Source: Deltaproteobacteria bacterium
Lineage (GTDB): Bacteria > Desulfobacterota > Syntrophia > Syntrophales > UBA8958
NCBI GenBank assembly: GCA_029553375.1
Contig: JAKPCH010000018.1
Location: 1 to 64,000, forward strand
Reading direction: 5' to 3'
DNA length: 64,000 nucleotides
Each line of letters begins with the position of its first letter. Position 1 is the stretch's first letter. This document shows positions 54,617 through 62,181 of this stretch, in pieces. The notes under the pieces are model-generated. The model was not told the DNA's origin and did not search any database. It worked only from the letters and a program-made list of their open reading frames with translations. The translations under genes were made by a program, and so were the position numbers.

Positions 54617-56062
54617 TCACTTCCGCCAGAAGGCGGGCATGAAGAGCACGAGGATCGTGTAGATCTCGAGCCTACCCAAGAGCATGCAGACGATGAGGAT
54701 CCACTTCCCCGCCGCGGGGACGGCGGCGAAGTTCTCCATGGGACCCACGGAACCCAGACCGGGCCCCACGTTCCCCAGGGCCGTGGCGGCGGCCGTGAGG
54801 GCGGAGACCATGTCCAGGCCCAGGGCCGTAAGGGCGGCGGCGGCGAGGACGAAAATGGCGAGGTAGAGGAGGAAGAAGCCCCAGACGCTGCGCATGATCG
54901 CCTGGGGGACGGGTTGAGAACCGAACTTGACCACCGTCGTGGCGTGGGGGTGGATGATGCGGAAGATCTCCAGGTAGGCGTGGCGGGCCAGGAGGATGAG
55001 GCGCATGATCTTGAGACCCCCGCCGGTGGAGCCGGCCATGCACCCGAAGAACATGCAGAAAAAGAGGATCAGCTGGGAGAAGACGGGCCACTTGTTGAAA
55101 TCGGCCGTGGCGTACCCCGTCGTGGTCATGACGGAGACCACCTGGAAGAGGGCGCGGCGGAAGGCCTCGCCGATCCCCCCGTAAACGGACCACGCCACGT
55201 CGGCCGTGACGAGGAGGACAAGGACCACGGTGATCCAGAAATACACCCGCAATTCCGGGTCACCCAGGAAGGCCCGCCAGTTACCCGTGGCGAGGCGGTA
55301 GTGGAGGGAGAAGCTCACGCCGGCCAAGAACATGAACAGGACGATGACGTACTCGATGTAGGCGCTGCCGTAGGCGCCGACGCTGGCGTTTCTCGTGGAG
55401 AAGCCCCCCGTGGGCAGGGTGGTGAAGGCGTGGCAGACGGCGTCGTAAACGGACATGTCCCCGGCGACGAGGAGGAAGACCTCCAGAAAGGTCAAGAAGA
55501 TGTAGACCTTCCAGAGGGCCGCCGCCGTGTCGGCGATGCGGGGGGTCAGCTTGTCCACGACGGGGCTGGGGGTCTCGGCCTTGTAGAGCTGCATGCCCCC
55601 CACGCCGAGGAAGGGGAGGATGGCGACGGACAGGACGATGATCCCCATCCCCCCTAGCCACTGGGTCTGGGCCCGCCAGAGGAGGAGACCCCTCGGGAGG
55701 CCCTCGACCTGGGTGAGGATGCTCGCCCCCGTCGTCGTGAAGCCGGAGACGCTCTCGAAATAGGCGTCCGTGAACGTGGGGACGACACCGGCGAAGAGGT
55801 AGGGCAAGGTGGCCGCCAACCCCGCCGTCGCCCACCCCAGGGCGACGACGGTGACGCCGTCCCGATGGCTCAGGTGGGTGTCCTCCACGTCCCTCGTCCA
55901 CATCCAGACGGCGCCGCCGGCGACGCAGGTGATGACCAATGACCACAGGAGGGGCCCCGGGGCCTCGTCGAAATGGAGGGACACCGCCAGGGGGAAGGCC
56001 ATGGAAATACCGATGAAGAGGCAGAGGACGGCCACGAGGCGGGCCACCAGGGGGAAATTCAT
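54617..56062 (-). CDS. trkH: Trk-type potassium uptake protein TrkH
   Basis: A 481-residue K+ channel-like subunit with four selectivity-filter repeats: SGFTTTGASI, TLPTGGFSTRNAS, TTTGYATADF and ALGNVGPGLG. The FFGCMAGSTGGGLKIMRL loop is a family landmark. TrkA, encoded upstream with an ATGA overlap, would gate it. Expected to import K+ driven by the membrane potential. Confidence 0.95.
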   Translation of the reverse strand: MNFPLVARLVAVLCLFIGISMAFPLAVSLHFDEAPGPLLWSLVITCVAGGAVWMWTRDVEDTHLSHRDGVTVVALGWATAGLAATLPYLFAGVVPTFTDAYFESVSGFTTTGASILTQVEGLPRGLLLWRAQTQWLGGMGIIVLSVAILPFLGVGGMQLYKAETPSPVVDKLTPRIADTAAALWKVYIFLTFLEVFLLVAGDMSVYDAVCHAFTTLPTGGFSTRNASVGAYGSAYIEYVIVLFMFLAGVSFSLHYRLATGNWRAFLGDPELRVYFWITVVLVLLVTADVAWSVYGGIGEAFRRALFQVVSVMTTTGYATADFNKWPVFSQLILFFCMFFGCMAGSTGGGLKIMRLILLARHAYLEIFRIIHPHATTVVKFGSQPVPQAIMRSVWGFFLLYLAIFVLAAAALTALGLDMVSALTAAATALGNVGPGLGSVGPMENFAAVPAAGKWILIVCMLLGRLEIYTILVLFMPAFWRK

Positions 56063-57420
56063 CCGAAGTACTCCAGCTTGACCGTGAGGAGCTTCTCCAG
56101 CTGGGGGATCACCTTCTGGGAGGCGAATATGATGAGGCGATCCCGGGGCCTGATCACCGTCGATCCCCGGGGGATGATGATCTCCTCGCCCCGGATCACG
56201 GCCCCCACGATGGCGCCCCTCGGGAAACGGACCTTGGAGAGGGGGACGTTGACGATGTCGGAGGTTTCGAGGGCCTCGGCCTCCATCGCCTCGGCCTGCT
56301 CCTCCCTCAGGGGGGCCACGGAGATGATCCGGCCCTTGCGGATGTAGTGGAGGATCTCACGCACGGCCGTCATCCGGGGGTTGATGACCGTGTCGAGGCC
56401 CAGGGCGGAGACGACGGGCATGTAGCTGAGCTTGCTCACCCTCGTGATCGTCTTCTTGGCCCCCAGGTCCTTGCCGAGGAGGGAGATGAGGACGTTGCTC
56501 TCCTCGTCCCCCGTGACGGAGATCAGGAGGTCCATGTCGCCGGCGTTCTCCTCCCGGAGGAGCTCCCGGTCCGTCCCGTCGCCGCGGATGACCACGACCC
56601 GGTCGAGGCCGGTGGCGGCCTCCTTGCAGCGGGTCCGGTCCTGGTCGATGAGCTTCACGGGGAGGCGCCGCTCGTCGAGGGCCTTGGCGATGGCCATGCC
56701 CGTGTCGCCGGCGCCGATGATCATGACGTTCTTCATCTCCAGGACCCCCCCCTGGAGGGCCCCCAAGGCCTCGGCCAGCTCGCCGGCCCGGCTGACGAAA
56801 TAGACCAGGTCACGGGGCTGGATCGTGTCCCGGCCTCCGGGGATGAGGATCCGATGGCCCCGGACGATGGCGCCCACCAGGAAATTCCCCCCGAGGCACC
56901 GGATCTCGCTCAGGGCCTTCCCCGCCAGGGGCGACTCGGGGGTGATGAGGAAGCTGACGAGCTTCACCTTGCCGCCGACGAAATCGATGACCTCCGAGGC
57001 CCCCGGGACCTCCATGAGGCGCAGGACCGTCTCCACCATCATGGCCCTGGTGTTGATGATGAGGTCGATCCCCAAAAGGTCCTTCTTGAAGAGGTCCTCC
57101 TCCCGGACGAACTCCTGGTTCTTCACCCGGGCGACCTTGACGACGTAACGATTGAGATGGCGGGCCAGGAGACAGGCCACGAGGTTGGCCTCGTCGGAGT
57201 CCGTGGCGGCCACTAGGAGTTCCGCCTCCTCGATGCCGGCGTCCCGAAGCATCCGGGGACTCGTCCCCGAGCCGAGGAAGGTCTGGACGTCGAGGTTCTC
57301 GTTGATCCGCCGGATCTTGGCGGGGTCGCGGTCGATGACCACCACGTCCTGGTCCTCTTCCGAGAGCTTCTTGGCGATGTGGTAACCCACCTCGCCGGCG
57401 CCGACGATGATAATCCGCAT
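56059..57420 (-). CDS. trkA: Trk potassium uptake regulatory protein TrkA
   Basis: A 453-residue cytoplasmic protein made of two tandem RCK modules. NAD-binding motifs GAGEVGYHIA (about residues 7-16) and GAGDTGMAIA (about 237-246) each precede a TrkA-C region (VKLVSFLITPESPLAG, SDIVNVPLSKVRFPRG). It binds nucleotide and controls TrkH. The full-length double-module form is normal for the family. trkA-trkH are translationally coupled. Confidence 0.95.
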   Translation of the reverse strand: MRIIIVGAGEVGYHIAKKLSEEDQDVVVIDRDPAKIRRINENLDVQTFLGSGTSPRMLRDAGIEEAELLVAATDSDEANLVACLLARHLNRYVVKVARVKNQEFVREEDLFKKDLLGIDLIINTRAMMVETVLRLMEVPGASEVIDFVGGKVKLVSFLITPESPLAGKALSEIRCLGGNFLVGAIVRGHRILIPGGRDTIQPRDLVYFVSRAGELAEALGALQGGVLEMKNVMIIGAGDTGMAIAKALDERRLPVKLIDQDRTRCKEAATGLDRVVVIRGDGTDRELLREENAGDMDLLISVTGDEESNVLISLLGKDLGAKKTITRVSKLSYMPVVSALGLDTVINPRMTAVREILHYIRKGRIISVAPLREEQAEAMEAEALETSDIVNVPLSKVRFPRGAIVGAVIRGEEIIIPRGSTVIRPRDRLIIFASQKVIPQLEKLLTVKLEYFG

Positions 57421-57564
57421 CTTACCGACCTCCCGGAGAGCCTGTGGTCCTATTCTACAGCCCCCCCTCCCGTGTCAAGGCCTTCTTGCAGGGGGAAGCA
57501 CCAGCGGTGATCCGATCCTTATTCTCTTGACATCCCGGGGTAGATACACTAAACGGCGCAGACC

Positions 57565-59007
57565 ATGGGTAGATTTCTGGGCATAGCCTGTCTTTCCGGC
57601 GCCTTCTTCGGCGCCGCCACGGCGGCCTACGGATCCGGAGGGGCGGTGCCGGAGGAGATCGGCAGGGTCCTGCCCCTCTGGTCCGTGATCCCCTTCGTGG
57701 GCATCCTGCTGTCCATCGCCCTGTTGCCCCTCTGGACGCCCCGGTTTTGGCATCACCACTTCGGCAAGGTATCCGCCTTCTGGGCCCTGACCCTGGCCGT
57801 CCCCTTCCTGATCGTCTTTCGGGAGACGGCCTTCCACGAGATCTGCCACATCCTCCTCATCGACTACATCCCCTTCATCATCCTCCTGTGGGGCCTCTTC
57901 ACCATCGCCGGGGGGATCGTCGTCAGCGGCTCCCTGAGGGGGACGCCCCTGACCAACACCGTCCTCCTCCTCATCGGCACCTTCCTGGCCTCCTGGGTGG
58001 GGACCACGGGGGCCTCCATGGTCATGATCAGGCCCGTGCTCCGGGCAAACCGCCACCGGGTCAAAAAGGCCCACATCATCTGTTTTTTCATCTTCCTCGT
58101 GGCCAACATCGGCGGTTCCCTCACCCCCCTGGGGGACCCCCCCCTGTTCCTGGGGTTCCTCCACAACGTCCCCTTCTTCTGGGTGACCACGAACATCTTC
58201 CCCCACTTCGCCTTCGCCGCCCTGGTGGTCCTGGCCGTCTTCTACTTCTGGGACCTCTGGATGTACCGGCGGGAGAAGAGCCATGAAACCCCCGAGGAAA
58301 AGGCGCCGATCCGGGTGGAGGGGCTCTACAACTTCCTCCTCCTGGCGGGTGTCGTCGGCGTCATCCTCCTGAGCGGCTACTGGAAGGCGGGGAGCATCCA
58401 CATCCTCGGCGTGGAGGTCCAGATCCAGAACCTCGTCCGGGACTTCTCCATCGTCTGCCTGGGCCTCTTCTCCCTCTACGTGACCCCCAAGGCCCTCCGG
58501 GAGGCCAACGACTTCACCTGGGGCCCCATCCTGGAGGTGGCCAAACTCTTCGCCGGGATCTTCATCACCATCATCCCCGCCCTGGCCATCCTGAAGGCGG
58601 GGGCCGACGGGGCCCTGAGGGACCTGATCCTCGCCGTCAAGACCCCGGCCCATTACTTCTGGGCCGCGGGCAGCCTCTCCTCCTTCCTGGACAACGCCCC
58701 GACCTACCTGACCTTCTTCAACATGGCCCTGGGCAAGCTCCACCTCTCGGAGGCCATGATCCCCGCCGCCCTCAACGTCGGCGCGCCCACGGCCAATGTC
58801 CAGTTCATCTACTACCTCGAGGCGATCTCGGCGGGGGCCGTCTTCATGGGGGCCAACACCTACATAGGCAACGCCCCGAACTTCATGGTAAAATCCATCG
58901 CCGAGGAGGCGGGCATCAACATGCCCTCCTTCTTCGGGTACATGGTCAAGTATTCCCTACCCGTCCTGATCCCCGTCTTCGTGGCGGTGACCTGGATCTT
59001 CTTCTGA
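57565..59007 (+). CDS. NhaD-type sodium:proton antiporter
   Basis: A 480-residue ion-transporter superfamily member with about twelve membrane segments. It contains TWVGTTGASMVMIRP-like, GGSLTPLGDPPLFLGF and SSFLDNAPTYLTFFNM, which mark the NhaD/CitMHS_2 (COG1055-related) group. An N-terminal hydrophobic segment may be a signal. TTGACA at 57527-57532 could be a -35 element; the -10 is poor and no ribosome site is visible. Cation specificity is inferred from the family. Confidence 0.85.
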   Translation: MGRFLGIACLSGAFFGAATAAYGSGGAVPEEIGRVLPLWSVIPFVGILLSIALLPLWTPRFWHHHFGKVSAFWALTLAVPFLIVFRETAFHEICHILLIDYIPFIILLWGLFTIAGGIVVSGSLRGTPLTNTVLLLIGTFLASWVGTTGASMVMIRPVLRANRHRVKKAHIICFFIFLVANIGGSLTPLGDPPLFLGFLHNVPFFWVTTNIFPHFAFAALVVLAVFYFWDLWMYRREKSHETPEEKAPIRVEGLYNFLLLAGVVGVILLSGYWKAGSIHILGVEVQIQNLVRDFSIVCLGLFSLYVTPKALREANDFTWGPILEVAKLFAGIFITIIPALAILKAGADGALRDLILAVKTPAHYFWAAGSLSSFLDNAPTYLTFFNMALGKLHLSEAMIPAALNVGAPTANVQFIYYLEAISAGAVFMGANTYIGNAPNFMVKSIAEEAGINMPSFFGYMVKYSLPVLIPVFVAVTWIFF

Positions 59008-59020
59008 CAGGGGTGAGACG

Positions 59021-59608
59021 ATGACGAAGAACTACGTCCGGGTCGTCCTTGAGGGAAACGCGGACCTCGCCAAGGGTTTCTTGCTGGGCTTCGCGGCGGG
59101 CCGGGGCCTCCAGGGGGAGATCTACTTCGGGTCGGACTTCGACCTGGAGGAAGAGGGGGCCCGGGGATTCCTCGCCCATCTCGTGGGTCTCGGGGAGGAA
59201 CACACCGTCGTGGTCATGGCGGAGGCCCTCCTGGACGACGTAACGGCGGCCGTCGCCGCGAGGGGAGGGGACCTCGGCCTTGCCGTCAAGAAGGTGGAGC
59301 TCATCCGCGAGGTCGAGGTGGAGTTGTCGTTCCACACCTACTCCCGGGAGGTGGGCGGTGAGCTCAAGGCCCTCCTCGGGGCCCCGCCGGCGGGGGTCAC
59401 CCTTTCACCCCCCTTCTCCCCCGAGGAGCGGTATGACCCCGAGGGCAAGGGAGTGGAGGCCTACACCCCCCTCCACGACTACGAGATCTCCTACCGGGGA
59501 CGCCTCAGCGGCCCCCCGGGGGCCGTGTTCCCCCTCGCCGGCCGCCTCAACCGCTTCGAGGTGGTCACCCTCAAGGGCTGGGCCTTCAAGTTCTCGGACC
59601 GTTCCTGA
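59021..59608 (+). CDS. Conserved-looking 195-residue protein of unknown function
   Basis: A soluble acidic protein, not recognised. The first half looks alpha/beta with GFLLGFAAGRGLQGEIYF and a nearby EEEGARGFL; the second half includes EVELSFHTYSREVGGELKALL and HDYEISYRGRL. It starts 13 bp after the antiporter and is probably co-transcribed with it. It overlaps the TrmJ-like gene by 23 bp tail to tail. Confidence 0.65.
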   Translation: MTKNYVRVVLEGNADLAKGFLLGFAAGRGLQGEIYFGSDFDLEEEGARGFLAHLVGLGEEHTVVVMAEALLDDVTAAVAARGGDLGLAVKKVELIREVEVELSFHTYSREVGGELKALLGAPPAGVTLSPPFSPEERYDPEGKGVEAYTPLHDYEISYRGRLSGPPGAVFPLAGRLNRFEVVTLKGWAFKFSDRS

Positions 59609-60323
59609 CGGCCCAGCTCACCTGGCGGCAGATCCCCCGTATGATCTTCACGTCCCGGGCCTGGAGGCCCGCCCGGGCCAGGAGCCTCTTGATGTGGATC
59701 ATCCAGTAGTCGGGGTTCTGGGGGTTCAGGAAACCGATCTCCTTCAGGACTTCCTTGATCTGGTCGTACATCCCCTCCAACTCCCGGGCGTCGGCGAGGC
59801 GGGGCGTGAAGGTCCCCCTGGGCGGCACGGCCGCCGTGAAGAGCTCGTAGCAGACGATCATCACGGCGTGGGAAAGGTTGATGGACCTCATGGCGTCCGA
59901 GACGGGGATGGTGACGACGGCGTGACAGAGATGGAGGGCCCGGTTGCTGAGGCCCCGGTCCTCGGAACCGAAGACGACCGCGACGCGGTTGTTCTGGGAT
60001 AGCTCCGCCAGGCGGGGGGCGATCTCCCGGGGGGTGAGGGCCGGTCCCCGGGCGGACCCGAGGCGGGCCGTGGTCCCCACAACGTACTGGAAGTCCGCCA
60101 GGGCGTCCCTGAGATCGTCGTAATACTCCATGGCATCGACGATGTCCGCGGCGAAATGGGTGGCCATGGTCACCATCGCCTCCCGCTCGAAGGGCCCCGC
60201 CCCGGAACAGATGAGACGCCGGATCCCCATGTTCTTCGCGCACCGGGCCGCCGAACCCACGTTGCCGGCGTAACGGGGACGATGGAGGACGACGGCCACG
60301 TTGTCGAGGTTCGCCGCCGTCAT
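59586..60323 (-). CDS. TrmJ-like tRNA 2'-O-methyltransferase
   Basis: A 245-residue SPOUT methyltransferase of the TrmJ/TrmH group. Knot motifs are VVLHRPRYAGNVGSAARCAKNMG, VAVVFGSEDRGLSNRAL and IPVSDAMRSINLSHAVMIVCYEL. TrmJ modifies position 32 of tRNAs; the exact target here is not proven. The ATG at 60323 overlaps the upstream hotdog gene stop (ATGA); a TTG at 60332 is less likely. Confidence 0.88.
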   Translation of the reverse strand: MTAANLDNVAVVLHRPRYAGNVGSAARCAKNMGIRRLICSGAGPFEREAMVTMATHFAADIVDAMEYYDDLRDALADFQYVVGTTARLGSARGPALTPREIAPRLAELSQNNRVAVVFGSEDRGLSNRALHLCHAVVTIPVSDAMRSINLSHAVMIVCYELFTAAVPPRGTFTPRLADARELEGMYDQIKEVLKEIGFLNPQNPDYWMIHIKRLLARAGLQARDVKIIRGICRQVSWAVRNGPRT

Positions 60324-61285
60324 GGATCGCAAGGGGAAGAGGCGAGACGGAAGGCCGCCGCCGCATTATCGGGGGGGATGAGTTCCCGCCTCATCTGGTC
60401 CGTCAGCTCCGGCAGGACCATCCACTGGCCGGCGGCGGTGACGCAGGTCTCCGTCACCCCCCCGGACCGCCGCACGGCGGCCCCCCCCTCGGCGGTGAAG
60501 AGCATGCGGGAAGGCGACCGGCCGCGGACCTCCCCGCCCCGGCCGAAGACGACGATCTGGGCGCCGGCGGGGACGGGGCGGTGGAAGACGAAACGGAGGC
60601 GCACCGTCACCGCCCCCTGGCGGGTGATCAGGAAGCCGCCCCAGCCCAGGGTCTCGTCGATGAGGGCCAACAGGGCCAGGGGGTGGACCGTCCCGTCGCC
60701 GTCCAAGAAGAGGTAAAAGCTCCGGCGGTCCGTCTCCTCCCCGCCCACCGGGGACAGGACCCAACCCGCCCCACCCGGCGACGGCAGATGATAGAAACGG
60801 CGCCACAGGCCGGGGGCCCGCCGGCCCACGCCGCAGACGAAGCAGTTGCGGTAGTGGGGCAGGGGGGTGAGGTCCCCGGCGGGGAAAGGCGGGGCGTCCG
60901 CGTCGCCCGTCCCGCCGGCGACGGGCACCCCGAAGGCCAAAGAGGCCCTGAGGTAGGGTGACGTCCCGCCGACGGGGACCACCTCCCCCCCGATCCCCTC
61001 ACCGGCGGCACCGACGCGGACGGTGACCTCGTCGCCCGTCCTCAGGCGGGGTCCACCCCAGCGGAACTCCGCCGTGAAGGGGTAGGGGAGGGTCCCCCCC
61101 GCCGGGCCGGGCCTCAGGACACCCGCCAGGGTCGCCACCATCCCCATGGCGACGCCGCCGTGGGGGATGCCCAGCCAGCCCTCCATGCGGTCGTCCATGA
61201 CCACCCGCGCCCAGGGGCCTCCCTCGTCCCTGCCCGTCTCCCCTTCCCGGAAGAGAAAGGACGTCACGAAACCGTCCCTGACCAT
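60320..61285 (-). CDS. Double-hotdog thioesterase-like protein
   Basis: A 321-residue protein with two hotdog-like halves. The first contains WLGIPHGGVAMGMVATLAG near residues 37-55 (PaaI-type HGG), the second HPLALLALIDETLGWGGFLI near 205-224. Between them lies NCFVCGVGRR, a Cys pair often found in such tandem proteins. A CoA-thioester substrate is probable but not known. The ATG at 61285 has GGAGGTGG upstream. The gene is coupled to the TrmJ-like methyltransferase. Confidence 0.72.
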   Translation of the reverse strand: MVRDGFVTSFLFREGETGRDEGGPWARVVMDDRMEGWLGIPHGGVAMGMVATLAGVLRPGPAGGTLPYPFTAEFRWGGPRLRTGDEVTVRVGAAGEGIGGEVVPVGGTSPYLRASLAFGVPVAGGTGDADAPPFPAGDLTPLPHYRNCFVCGVGRRAPGLWRRFYHLPSPGGAGWVLSPVGGEETDRRSFYLFLDGDGTVHPLALLALIDETLGWGGFLITRQGAVTVRLRFVFHRPVPAGAQIVVFGRGGEVRGRSPSRMLFTAEGGAAVRRSGGVTETCVTAAGQWMVLPELTDQMRRELIPPDNAAAAFRLASSPCDP

Positions 61286-61380
61286 CCCCTTCCACCTCCT
61301 GCACCCCGTGATCAAACCCGGGCCTTTTATATACCTCCCCCCGGGACGTGTAAAGGGGGGAGGGGCGGGTGAATTCGCCC

Positions 61381-61409
61381 TTCCCAGGGACGCCCTGATG
61401 TGATATCAT
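61381..61409 (+). promoter_or_regulatory. Candidate promoter for J-domain protein gene
   Basis: TTCCCA (61381-61386), a 17-bp spacer and TATCAT (61404-61409). The -10 covers the ATG at 61408, so the ATG at 61420 is the likelier start, with a very short leader. Confidence 0.45.
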
Positions 61410-61419
61410 GCCTGCCCCT

Positions 61420-62142
61420 ATGGAAACGCAGGCCCTGATAATACGCCCCCGGGAAAAGAAGGTCTACCGCTGCCTCTCCTGCGGCGAGGTGGAGAACATG
61501 GGCCGCCGCCGTTACTGTTCCCGCGACTGCCGGCAGAGGCTCCGCCTGAAGCTCGACGCCCGGGTCGGCCTCGTCCAGGCCCTCAACACCCGCTACGGGG
61601 CCTTCTACTTCTCCGACGACATGATCATCATGGACATCCTCCCCTACGGTTCCCAGGAGATCTTCAGCTTCCTCTTCCCCCGCTCGGCGGGGGCCAAGCC
61701 GGCGGAGGACTTCGGCCGCATGGCGAACCTCCTGGGCGACATCTGGTGGGACGAGAAGAGGCGGACCAACAAGCGCCACCTCGCCTCGGAGCGGGTCCTC
61801 GCCCACGCCGTGCGCAACGGCACCCCCCTCGAGGCGGTTAAGCCCACCCTGATCCATGTCTACACGGTCAACCAGGAGTCCCTGACCCGCCTGCGGATCC
61901 ACCGCTCCCACCTCTGGTCGGCGGATCTCAAGGGGATCATCAAGGCGGCCTACCGCCGCCAGGCGAAGCACCATCACCCCGACCTGGGGGGGGACGCCGA
62001 GACCTTCCGCAAGATCCACAAGGCTTACGAAGAGTTGATGAGCTGGTCGGAGAGGCCGTCGATCCAGAGGCGCCGGGGCCTGCCGGACAAATGGTTCTAC
62101 GACGGCGAGTCCAACCGCTGGTTCCAGCCCCTGGCCCTCTGA
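61420..62142 (+). CDS. Zinc-finger and J-domain protein
   Basis: A 240-residue protein. An N-terminal four-Cys site (Cys18, 21, 33, 37; C-x2-C-x11-C-x3-C) resembles an MYND- or ribbon-like zinc finger. The C-terminal part, about residues 172-215, is a J domain with the HPD tripeptide in KAAYRRQAKHHHPDLGGD, which would stimulate a DnaK ATPase. The middle region (DDMIIMDILPYGSQEIFSFLF) is unfamiliar. Not a classical DnaJ (no G/F region or CxxCxGxG repeats). Confidence 0.75.
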   Translation: METQALIIRPREKKVYRCLSCGEVENMGRRRYCSRDCRQRLRLKLDARVGLVQALNTRYGAFYFSDDMIIMDILPYGSQEIFSFLFPRSAGAKPAEDFGRMANLLGDIWWDEKRRTNKRHLASERVLAHAVRNGTPLEAVKPTLIHVYTVNQESLTRLRIHRSHLWSADLKGIIKAAYRRQAKHHHPDLGGDAETFRKIHKAYEELMSWSERPSIQRRRGLPDKWFYDGESNRWFQPLAL

Positions 62143-62181
62143 GGGTCCGTTTGCATCCCCGGTAGAGAGGAGAGAGGCGTC

